Source: Umezawaea sp049997955
GTDB lineage: Bacteria; Actinomycetota; Actinomycetes; Mycobacteriales; Pseudonocardiaceae
Length of the DNA stretch: 64,000 nt
Direction of reading: 5' to 3'
Assembly (NCBI GenBank): GCA_049997955.1
Contig: JAEBDY010000011.1
Span: 248,001 to 312,000 of the forward strand
Both the position numbers and the translations under genes were made by a program. Positions 8,581 to 15,845 of this stretch are shown piece after piece. Under the pieces are notes generated by a model. That model was not told the origin of the DNA. It searched no databases and worked only from the letters and a program-made list of their open reading frames with translations. The first letter of the stretch is position 1; each line of letters opens with the position of its first letter.

Positions 8581-9573
8581 GTGACAGCTCGGCTCAGTGA
8601 CATCGCGATCCAGGCAGGCGTCAGCGAGGCGACCGTCAGCCGGGTGATCAACGGCAAGGCGGGCGTCTCCTCGTCGACCCGGCAGTCCGTCGTGGCCGCG
8701 ATGGACGTCCTGGGCTTCGAACGCCCGCCCAAGCTGCGGCAACGCAGCCAGGGGCTGATCGGTCTCATCATCCCCGAGCTGACCAACCCGATCTTCCCGA
8801 TGTTCGCGCAGGTCATCGAGCAGATGCTCACCAGGGACGGCTACACGCCCGTCCTGTGCACGCAGACCCCCGGCGGCTCGTCGGAGGACCAGTTGACCGA
8901 ACTGCTCGTCGACCACGGCGTCACCGGAATAGTCTTCGTCGGCGGCCTGCACGCCGACACGACGGCCGACATGGACCGCTACGTGAAGCTCGCCGGACGC
9001 CGGGTGCCGTTCGTGATGGTCAACGGCTACACCGACAAGGTGTCCGCGCCGTTCGTGTCGGTCGACCACCGCGCGGCCGCGCACCTCGCCGTGTCCCACC
9101 TGGCGGAACTCGGCCACGAGCGGATCGGCCTCGCGGTCGGCCCGCCCCGCTACGTCCCGACCCAGCGGATGGTCGAGGGCTTCACCCTGGCCCGCTCCGG
9201 GTCGGACGTGCTCGTGGAGCACTCGCTGTTCACCGTCGAGGGCGGTCAGGCAGCGGGCGTCGCGCTGCTGGAGAAGGGGTGCACGGCGATCGTGTGCGGC
9301 AGCGACCTGATGGCGTTCGGCGCGATCCGCGCGGCGCGCCACCGCGGCCTGAACGTGCCGCGGGACGTGTCCGTCGTCGGGTTCGACGACTCCCCGCTCA
9401 TCGTGTTCGCCGACCCGCCGCTGACCACGCTGCGCCAGCCCGTGGACGCCATGGGGCAGGCGGCCGTGCGCGCGCTGATGGAGGAGATCGGCGGCACGCC
9501 CGCCCCGCACGCGGAGTTCGTGTTCCAGCCCGAACTCGTGGTGCGCGGTTCGACCGGAGCACGACCCCGTTAG
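8581..9573 (+). CDS. LacI-family regulator, probable amylase/maltose-type
   Basis: A 330-residue LacI/GalR repressor. The N-terminal HTH reads LSDIAIQAGVSEATVSRVING, and GLIGLIIPELTNPIFPMF opens the periplasmic-binding-protein-like sensor domain. The GTG start at 8581 begins right at the HTH and sits just behind a -10 element, so the mRNA is probably leaderless. The longer frame upstream is not protein-like. It is divergent from the alpha-amylase and its stop overlaps that of the convergent GH31 gene by 4 bases. Control of the amylase and perhaps neighbouring hydrolases is inferred from position. Confidence 0.85.
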   Translation: MTARLSDIAIQAGVSEATVSRVINGKAGVSSSTRQSVVAAMDVLGFERPPKLRQRSQGLIGLIIPELTNPIFPMFAQVIEQMLTRDGYTPVLCTQTPGGSSEDQLTELLVDHGVTGIVFVGGLHADTTADMDRYVKLAGRRVPFVMVNGYTDKVSAPFVSVDHRAAAHLAVSHLAELGHERIGLAVGPPRYVPTQRMVEGFTLARSGSDVLVEHSLFTVEGGQAAGVALLEKGCTAIVCGSDLMAFGAIRAARHRGLNVPRDVSVVGFDDSPLIVFADPPLTTLRQPVDAMGQAAVRALMEEIGGTPAPHAEFVFQPELVVRGSTGARPR

Positions 9574-11570
9574 ACGTGCACCGGCACGTCCGCGTCGTCG
9601 CGCAGGAACACCGGGATGCGGAGCCGGGGGGTGGGGGCCTCGATCGTCCGCCCTCCGAGATGCCGTTCGCCGGTGGCCGCGTCCGTCCACGCGCTGCCCG
9701 TCGGCAGGAGGACCCGCCGGGTGGTGGCGCCGGGGTGCAGCACCGGGGCGACGAGCAGGTCCGGGCCGAGCAGGAACTGGTCGTCGACGTCCCACGCCCG
9801 CTTGTCGTGCGGGAAGTCCACGAACAGCGGCCGCATCGGCGGCAGCCCGGACTCGTGGGCCACGCGCATCTGCGCCATCACGTACGGGCGCAGGCGTTCC
9901 CGCATCCGCAGCGAGTCCTCGATGGACTCCAGCGCCTCCGGCCCGTAGGACCAGACCTCGTTCGGGCCGCCGGTCATCTCCGGGCCGAACTCGCCGCGCG
10001 GGTCGCGGAAGCCGTGCAGCCGGAACAGCGGGCAGAACACGCCGTACTGGAACCACCGCGCGATCAGCTCGCGGTACTCCGGGGAGTCGGGGTCGCCGCC
10101 GTGGAAGCCGCCGATGTCCGTGGTCCACCAGGGGATCCCGGCGACGGCCAGGTTCAGCCCCGCGCGGACCTGCGCCCGCAGCGAGTCCCAGGTGGCGGGG
10201 ATGTCGCCGGACCACACGGCGGTGCCGTGGCGCTGGCTGCCCGCCCACGCCGACCGGCTGAGCAGCACCACCTCGTCGTTGCCCTCGGCCAGCAGACCCT
10301 CGTGGAACGCCCTCGCGTGCGCCTGCGGGTAGAGGTTGAACACCTCCGAGCCCGGACCGGCGTGGAACCGCAGGTTGTGCGGGTGGCCGGGCTGGACCTC
10401 CGGCTCGCACGCGTCGAGCCACCAGGCCCGCACGCCCTTGTCGTAGTAGTTCCGCTTCACCGCCGACCACAGGAACCGGCGGGCCTCGGGGTGGGTGGCG
10501 TCGTACAGCGCGACCGGCATCTCGACCTCGAAACCCTTGTCCCGCCACGGAGCGTGCACCGCGAGCCCCTGCTCGGCGCCCACCAGCAGGCCCCGGTCGC
10601 GCAGGGCCGGGTAGTTCTCCGACAGCGGGCTCACGGTCGGCCAGATCGACACCATCAGCCTGGTGCCCATCGCGTCCAGTTCGCGGACCATGGCCTCGGG
10701 GTCGGGCCACTCGGTCTCGTCGAAGCGCCAGTCGCCCAGGTGCGGCCAGTGGAAGAAGTCCGCCACGACCACCGCGAGGGGCAGGCCGCGCGCGTGGTGT
10801 TCGCGGGCCACGGCCAGGAGTTCCTCCTGGGTGCGGTAGCGCAGCTTGGACTGCCAGAACCCGGACGCCCACTCCGGCAGCATCGGCACGTGGCCGGTCG
10901 CGTCGGCGTAGTGGCCGAGGATCGCCGCGGGACCGTCGCCCGTGGTGATCCAGTAGTCGATCTGCCGGGCGCTGTCCGCGACCCAGCGGGTGCCGTTGCC
11001 CGCCAGTTCCACCCGGCCGACCGCGGGCAGGTTCCACAGGAACCCGTAGCCGCGGCTGGACAGCAGGAACGGGACGGACACCTCGGCGTTGCGCTGCACC
11101 AGGTCCAGCACCAGGCCCTTCTGGTCCAGCCTGCCGTGCGTGCGCTGGCCGAGGCCGTAGATCCGCTCGCCCTCGTACGCGGCGAACCGCTGCTCCAGCC
11201 TCCCGTACCCGTTGCCGGACGGCAGGAACAGCCGCGGTCCGGGCCACCAGAAGTGCGCGGGCTGCTCGGCCAGCAGTTCCTCGCCGGTGTCCGTGCGGCT
11301 GAACCGGATCCGCGCGTCGACCCCGGTGTCGGTGTCGACGACCTCCACCGTCGCCGTCAGCGCGCCGACCACCACGCTGCCCGTGCGCTCGTCGGCCGTC
11401 ACCACCACCGGGGCGGGTTTGGGCGGGATGAGCGCGCCGGGAACGTCGTCGCGGATCGCGTGCCGCCCGGCCCGCACCCGCAGGCTGTCCGCGCCCCACG
11501 GCTCGACGCGCAGCACCTCGTGCCGCACCGCCACGTCGAGCGAACGGCCGTCGTCGCTGATGGAGATCAT
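9570..11570 (-). CDS. GH31 glycosidase, alpha-xylosidase/alpha-glucosidase type
   Basis: A 666-residue enzyme without a signal peptide, so it acts in the cytosol on imported oligosaccharides. An N-terminal beta-sandwich leads into the catalytic barrel. Nucleophile D386 lies in WWLDACEPE, a form common in alpha-xylosidase-type GH31 enzymes, and acid/base D456 lies in WSGDIPATW. The ATG at 11570 follows GGGAG; a TTG four codons earlier is less likely. The permease gene ends 16 bases upstream on the same strand, so it closes the transporter operon and probably processes the transported sugar. Substrate (isoprimeverose-like, isomaltose or maltose) cannot be fixed from sequence. Confidence 0.85.
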   Translation of the reverse strand: MISISDDGRSLDVAVRHEVLRVEPWGADSLRVRAGRHAIRDDVPGALIPPKPAPVVVTADERTGSVVVGALTATVEVVDTDTGVDARIRFSRTDTGEELLAEQPAHFWWPGPRLFLPSGNGYGRLEQRFAAYEGERIYGLGQRTHGRLDQKGLVLDLVQRNAEVSVPFLLSSRGYGFLWNLPAVGRVELAGNGTRWVADSARQIDYWITTGDGPAAILGHYADATGHVPMLPEWASGFWQSKLRYRTQEELLAVAREHHARGLPLAVVVADFFHWPHLGDWRFDETEWPDPEAMVRELDAMGTRLMVSIWPTVSPLSENYPALRDRGLLVGAEQGLAVHAPWRDKGFEVEMPVALYDATHPEARRFLWSAVKRNYYDKGVRAWWLDACEPEVQPGHPHNLRFHAGPGSEVFNLYPQAHARAFHEGLLAEGNDEVVLLSRSAWAGSQRHGTAVWSGDIPATWDSLRAQVRAGLNLAVAGIPWWTTDIGGFHGGDPDSPEYRELIARWFQYGVFCPLFRLHGFRDPRGEFGPEMTGGPNEVWSYGPEALESIEDSLRMRERLRPYVMAQMRVAHESGLPPMRPLFVDFPHDKRAWDVDDQFLLGPDLLVAPVLHPGATTRRVLLPTGSAWTDAATGERHLGGRTIEAPTPRLRIPVFLRDDADVPVHV

Positions 11571-11586
11571 GCTGGCTCCCAAGGGA

Positions 11587-12393
11587 TCAGTCCTTCACGG
11601 CGCCGCTGGTGAGACCCGCGACCACGAAGCGCTGGGCGATGACGAGCAGGACGGCGGCCGGGATCGACGCCAGGACGGCGGTGGCCATGACGCCGTTCCA
11701 GTCGGCCGACTGGTTGCCGACGAACCGGTAGATGCCGACCGTGATGGGCTGGAAGGCCTGGCCGGTGGTGAGGGTGACGGCGAACAGGAAGTCCGCCCAG
11801 GCGAACAGGAACGAGAACAGGCCCGCCGTCACCAGCGCGTTGCGGCTGATCGGCAGGATGATCGAGAAGAACGTCCGCCAGTGGCTAGCACCGTCCACGC
11901 GGGACGCTTCGGACAGCTCTCGCGGGACGGACACCATGAACGCCCGCAGCAGCAGGACGGCGAACGGGACGGTGGCGGTGGAGTCGGCGAGCACCAGGCC
12001 GAGGTAGCTGTCGATGAGCCCGAGGTTGCCGAACACCGTGTAGAGCGAGTTCGCCATCACGATGCCGGGGATCATCTGCACGATCAGCAGCACGAACACG
12101 ATGGACGTGGCACCGCGCACCTTCAGCTGCGCCAGGGCGTACGACGCGGGCGCGGCGATCGTCAGCGACACGGCGACGGTGCCCAGCGCGATCAGCACGC
12201 TGGACAGCAGGTGCCCGCCCTGCGTGGACAGCGCCTTGCGGTAGCCGTCGAGCGTCCCGTTGACCGGGAACCACTCCGGCGACGGCTTGAGCAGCGCGCC
12301 GCTGGGTTGCAGCGAGGCGTTGACCATCCAGTACAGCGGGAACAGCAGGACGGCGACGACCAGCACGCCCGCGACCGTCTTCGCCGCCCTCAC
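11587..12393 (-). CDS. Sugar ABC transporter permease, MalG type
   Basis: Inner-membrane subunit of a CUT1 carbohydrate importer, 268 residues. Six membrane segments are visible, beginning with VAGVLVVAVLLFPLYWMV. The EAA loop that docks the ATPase reads ELSEASRVDGASHWRTFF. Its GTG start overlaps the stop of the preceding permease by 4 bases (GTGA). No ATPase gene is present in the locus; actinobacterial CUT1 systems usually share an MsiK-type ATPase encoded elsewhere. Confidence 0.9.
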   Translation of the reverse strand: MRAAKTVAGVLVVAVLLFPLYWMVNASLQPSGALLKPSPEWFPVNGTLDGYRKALSTQGGHLLSSVLIALGTVAVSLTIAAPASYALAQLKVRGATSIVFVLLIVQMIPGIVMANSLYTVFGNLGLIDSYLGLVLADSTATVPFAVLLLRAFMVSVPRELSEASRVDGASHWRTFFSIILPISRNALVTAGLFSFLFAWADFLFAVTLTTGQAFQPITVGIYRFVGNQSADWNGVMATAVLASIPAAVLLVIAQRFVVAGLTSGAVKD

Positions 12394-13304
12394 GATGCCG
12401 CCTCCGCGAGCGTGGCCCGCAGCGAGCGCAGGTACAGCAGCCCGAAGCCGGTGGCCACGAGGATCAGCAGGTTGCCGACCGCCGCGCCCTGGCCGAACGT
12501 GAAGTCGCGGAACGACAGCGCGTACGACCAGGTGGTCAGCGTCTGGGTCGCGTTGGCCGGACCTCCGCCGGTGACGACCATGATCACGTCGAACACCTTG
12601 ATCGTGTACACCAGCCCGAGCATCAGCACGATCCCGGTGACCGGGCGCAGCAGCGGCCAGGTGATGTGCCGGAACCGCTGCCACGACCCGGCTCCGTCCA
12701 GTTCCGCCGCCTCGTACAGCGCGGGCGGGATCGCGCGCAGCCCGCCGTGCAGCACGACCAGGTTGAACGGGATGCCGATCCAGATGTTCGTGATGATCAC
12801 CGCGGGCAGCGCCCACGTCGTGCTGGTCAGCCACGGCACCGGCGCGTCGACCAGGCGCAGCAGCGCGTTGAGCACGCCGTGGTCCTGGTCGAACATCCAC
12901 CGCCACACCGCGCCGCTGACCACCAGCGGCAGCAGCCACGGCAGCAGGAGCAGCGACCGCAGCGTGGCGCTGCCGAGGAAGCGGCCGCTGAAGAACACCG
13001 CCAGCGCGAGCCCGATGCCGAACTGGAAGGCGATCGAGCCGACGGTGAACAGCACGGTGTTCAGCGCCGCCGTGGTGAACAGCGGGTTCGCCAGCACCGC
13101 GGCGTAGTTCGCGAACCCGACGAACGGAGCCTGCCCGGTGTAGAAGGACCGGACCGTGTAGTCCTGCGTGCTCATCACGAGGTTGGCGACCAGCGGGTAG
13201 CCGAAGAACACCACCACGTACAGCAGCACGGGCGCGAGGAACGCGAACCCCGCGTAGCCGGTACGGCGTTTCCGGACCGGTACCCCGCCGGCCGCGAGCG
13301 TCAC
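12390..13304 (-). CDS. Sugar ABC transporter permease, MalF type
   Basis: Partner membrane subunit of the CUT1 importer, 304 residues, with about six membrane segments starting at GFAFLAPVLLYVVVFFGYP. The docking loop is ALYEAAELDGAGSWQRF. The GTG start overlaps the stop of the binding-protein gene by 4 bases, and the next permease overlaps its own stop in the same way. This shows a translationally coupled operon: binding protein, MalF, MalG, GH31. Confidence 0.9.
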   Translation of the reverse strand: MTLAAGGVPVRKRRTGYAGFAFLAPVLLYVVVFFGYPLVANLVMSTQDYTVRSFYTGQAPFVGFANYAAVLANPLFTTAALNTVLFTVGSIAFQFGIGLALAVFFSGRFLGSATLRSLLLLPWLLPLVVSGAVWRWMFDQDHGVLNALLRLVDAPVPWLTSTTWALPAVIITNIWIGIPFNLVVLHGGLRAIPPALYEAAELDGAGSWQRFRHITWPLLRPVTGIVLMLGLVYTIKVFDVIMVVTGGGPANATQTLTTWSYALSFRDFTFGQGAAVGNLLILVATGFGLLYLRSLRATLAEAAS

Positions 13305-14533
13305 GACCCGCTCGCCCGCTGCGCCTGGGCGAGTGCCTGCTCGGCGGATTGCTGGCCGGTCAGCGACGACTGGATCGCGGCGGCGAGCGCCGCCGACACC
13401 TTGGGGTACTTCTCGCCGAGTTCGGCGGTGCGGGAGCGGGCCGTCTCCACCTCCTCGATGAACGCCTTCATGGGCGGGTTCTGCTCGCCGAACTTCCCGG
13501 CCACGTCCACTTTGGACGGAACGTAGGCGTGGGCCTTGCTCCACTCCAGCATGGTCGGCTCGGAGAGGATGCAGGACAGCACCTTGCCCGCCGCCTGCTG
13601 GGTGGCGCTGCCGGTCGCCGGGATCGCGCCGACCTCGCCGCCGAGCGCGACGGTCGGCTTGCCACCCTGCTGGGGGACCGGAATCGGGACCACGCCGTAC
13701 TCCAGCGACGACTCGGCGTCCAGCCGGGCGAGGTTCCACGAGCCGTTGACCATCATGGCCGCGTTGCCGGCCACGAACTGGTCCGCCACGTCGTTCTGGC
13801 TCCAGTTGACCACCGACTTCGACGCCGAGCCCGAACTCACCAGCTCGGTCACGTACTCCAGCGCCTCCACCGACTTCGCCGAGTCCAGCTGCGCCAGCTC
13901 GGCGCCGTTGCTCCAGAAGAACGGGAGGAACTGCCAGGTGCCCTCCTCCGACGGCAGCGCCGAGAACGCGAGCCCGTACTTGCCGTCACCGCTCAGCTTC
14001 GCCGCGGCGGCCTTCAGCTCGGCCCACGTCGTCGGCGGCTGCACCCCCGCGGCGGCGAGCAGGTTCTTGTTGTACATCAGGGCGAGCCCGTTCACGCCGG
14101 GAGCGAGCCCGTACACCTTGTCCTGGTAGGTGCCCGCCTTGATGATGCTGTCGTAGTACCCGTCGGTGGCGATGCCGTAGTCGGTCAGCGGCGTGAGCGC
14201 GCCGGTGCCCGCGACCTGCTGGAGCGTCGGGTTGTCGGTGAACAGCAGGTGCGGCAGCGTCTTCGAACTGGCCCCCTGCAACACCTTCGGCAACATCTGC
14301 GCGGCCGGGATCGCCTGCCGCTCGATCTTCACCCCGGTCTGCTCCGAGCAGGCGTCCAGGATCTTCTGCCACGCGGCCGACCCCTGCTCGTCGGCGTAGT
14401 AGTCGAGTTCGGTGATCGTCGTGGCCGGTCCTTCGGCGCCGCCGCCGGGTGCCGGGGCTGGGGAGCAGCCGGTCATCGCCAGTGCCATCAGGGCGGTCAT
14501 GGACAGCGTCCAGCCGCGCTTCGTCGCGCTCAT
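13301..14533 (-). CDS. Sugar ABC transporter substrate-binding lipoprotein
   Basis: Extracellular solute-binding protein (family 1), 410 residues. The N-terminus has a basic start, a hydrophobic stretch and the lipobox ALAMTGC, so Cys23 is lipid-anchored to the membrane. The rest is typical of CUT1 oligosaccharide receptors. AGGAG lies upstream of the ATG. It is the first gene of the transporter operon and follows directly after the LacI-type regulator gene at 14561-15562, which may be co-transcribed or may act on the gap between them. The ligand is unknown. Confidence 0.9.
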   Translation of the reverse strand: MSATKRGWTLSMTALMALAMTGCSPAPAPGGGAEGPATTITELDYYADEQGSAAWQKILDACSEQTGVKIERQAIPAAQMLPKVLQGASSKTLPHLLFTDNPTLQQVAGTGALTPLTDYGIATDGYYDSIIKAGTYQDKVYGLAPGVNGLALMYNKNLLAAAGVQPPTTWAELKAAAAKLSGDGKYGLAFSALPSEEGTWQFLPFFWSNGAELAQLDSAKSVEALEYVTELVSSGSASKSVVNWSQNDVADQFVAGNAAMMVNGSWNLARLDAESSLEYGVVPIPVPQQGGKPTVALGGEVGAIPATGSATQQAAGKVLSCILSEPTMLEWSKAHAYVPSKVDVAGKFGEQNPPMKAFIEEVETARSRTAELGEKYPKVSAALAAAIQSSLTGQQSAEQALAQAQRASGS

Positions 14534-14560
14534 GCCGTGTCTCCTAGGACGAGGGGTGGC

Positions 14561-15562
14561 TCAGACGCGCGCGGTGCTGTCGCGCGCGGTCAGCCGAGGG
14601 GCGAGCAGACGGGTCTCCGCGTTGGTGTGGCCGCCCAGGCTGCGGACGGTCATCTCCACGGCCAGCGCGCCGACCTCCTCGGCCGGTATCGCGACCGTGG
14701 TGAGGGCGACCGGGTGGTTCTCGGCCATGCTGTCCGGGCAGACCGCGACGACCGACACGTCCTCGGGCACCCGGCGGCCGCGGTGGCGCAGGTCGGACAG
14801 GACGGCGGGCAGCACGGCCTCGTTGTGCACCACCAGACCCGTGACGTCGGGGTGCCGCGCGAACAGCTCGTCCAGCCCCGAGCTGACCGCCTCGTAGGAG
14901 TGGCGGCACGACCTGGGCACGGCGTTCACGCCGCGGGCGCGGGCCGCGTCGGTGAAGCCGCGCAGGAACCGCGCCGCGTAGCTGGTGCCGCGCCGGTACA
15001 CGGCCGGTGAGGGGCCGAGCAGCGCGATCGACCGGTGGCCGAGGTCGGCCAGGTGCGCGACGCACACCGCGCCCGCCGCGGTGAAGTCCAGGTCGACGCA
15101 CGGCAGCCCGCTGGGGGAGTCCGGCGCGCCGATCAGGACGACCGGCCGGTCGAGCGCGAGCAGCATCGGCACGCGCGGGTCGTCGCTCTCGACGTCCATG
15201 ACGATCAGCGCGTCGGCCAGCGCGGAGGACGCGACCCGTTGCAGTGCGGCGGGCCCCTCGTCCTTGGTGAGCAGCAGGACGTCGTGGTCGTGGTCCCGCG
15301 CGGCCTTCACGACCGAGGCGACGAACTGCATCACCACGGCCACGTTGAGATCGGTGCGCAGCGGCACGACGAGCGCGAGCACGCTGGTCCTGCTGCTGGC
15401 CAGCGCCCGCGCCCCGGCGTGCGGGTGGTAGCCGAGCCTGCGGATGCTCTCCTCGACCAGGCGCTTGGTCTTCGGCGAGATCGACCGCTTCCCGCTGATC
15501 ACGTACGAGACCGTGCTGGGCGCGACACCCGCCGCACGGGCGACCTCGTTGATCGTGACCAC
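14561..15562 (-). CDS. LacI-family regulator of the transporter/GH3 locus
   Basis: A 333-residue LacI/GalR regulator. The HTH reads VTINEVARAAGVAPSTVSYVI, followed by a ligand-binding domain with RTSVLALVVPLRTDLN. GTG at 15562 has GAGGAG six bases upstream and starts right at the HTH. ATG at 15589 is in frame but lacks a ribosome-binding site. It stands between the transporter genes and the divergent GH3 gene, and a cluster of TTCGAC/GTCGAA palindromes lies in the gap upstream. Repression of both directions is the simplest reading, but inferred. Confidence 0.85.
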   Translation of the reverse strand: MVTINEVARAAGVAPSTVSYVISGKRSISPKTKRLVEESIRRLGYHPHAGARALASSRTSVLALVVPLRTDLNVAVVMQFVASVVKAARDHDHDVLLLTKDEGPAALQRVASSALADALIVMDVESDDPRVPMLLALDRPVVLIGAPDSPSGLPCVDLDFTAAGAVCVAHLADLGHRSIALLGPSPAVYRRGTSYAARFLRGFTDAARARGVNAVPRSCRHSYEAVSSGLDELFARHPDVTGLVVHNEAVLPAVLSDLRHRGRRVPEDVSVVAVCPDSMAENHPVALTTVAIPAEEVGALAVEMTVRSLGGHTNAETRLLAPRLTARDSTARV

Positions 15563-15642
15563 GGCGTGCTCCTCGTCGTCGAAGCGCATCGATTTCGTTC
15601 GAAGGTAAGTGACGCGGCAGGTCCGCACAACCTTTTTCGCGC

Positions 15643-15668
15643 ATTCGACGGCTATTCGACTGTCGAAT
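15643..15668. promoter_or_regulatory. TTCGAC/GTCGAA operator cluster
   Basis: A perfect 15-base palindrome ATTCGAC-T-GTCGAAT spans 15654-15668. A further ATTCGAC copy lies at 15643-15649, and related TTCGAA and ATTCGAC half-sites occur at 15598 and about 15813. The cluster fills the gap between the lacI-type and GH3 genes. The symmetry and repetition suit a LacI-family operator; the cognate regulator is presumed to be the adjacent one. Confidence 0.5.
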
Positions 15669-15845
15669 TCGTCGAACGTGCAGGTGGTGTCCGATTCAGT
15701 TCTTCCTGTGCAGGTCAGGGGGCTGTCAACGACCTACTCCATTCGCTGCTTGACCCCCTTGTAACACCGGTGCAATAGTGCTGGGCGTCCTGGCGTGGAT
15801 TTCATCGAACCGATTCGACGAACGATCTCGTGCGAAGGCGGAATC

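Noticed and set aside
8572..11499. 975-residue minus-strand frame across the LacI and GH31 genes
   Set aside because: It overlaps two well-supported genes in the wrong frame and reads as R/G/P-rich noise.
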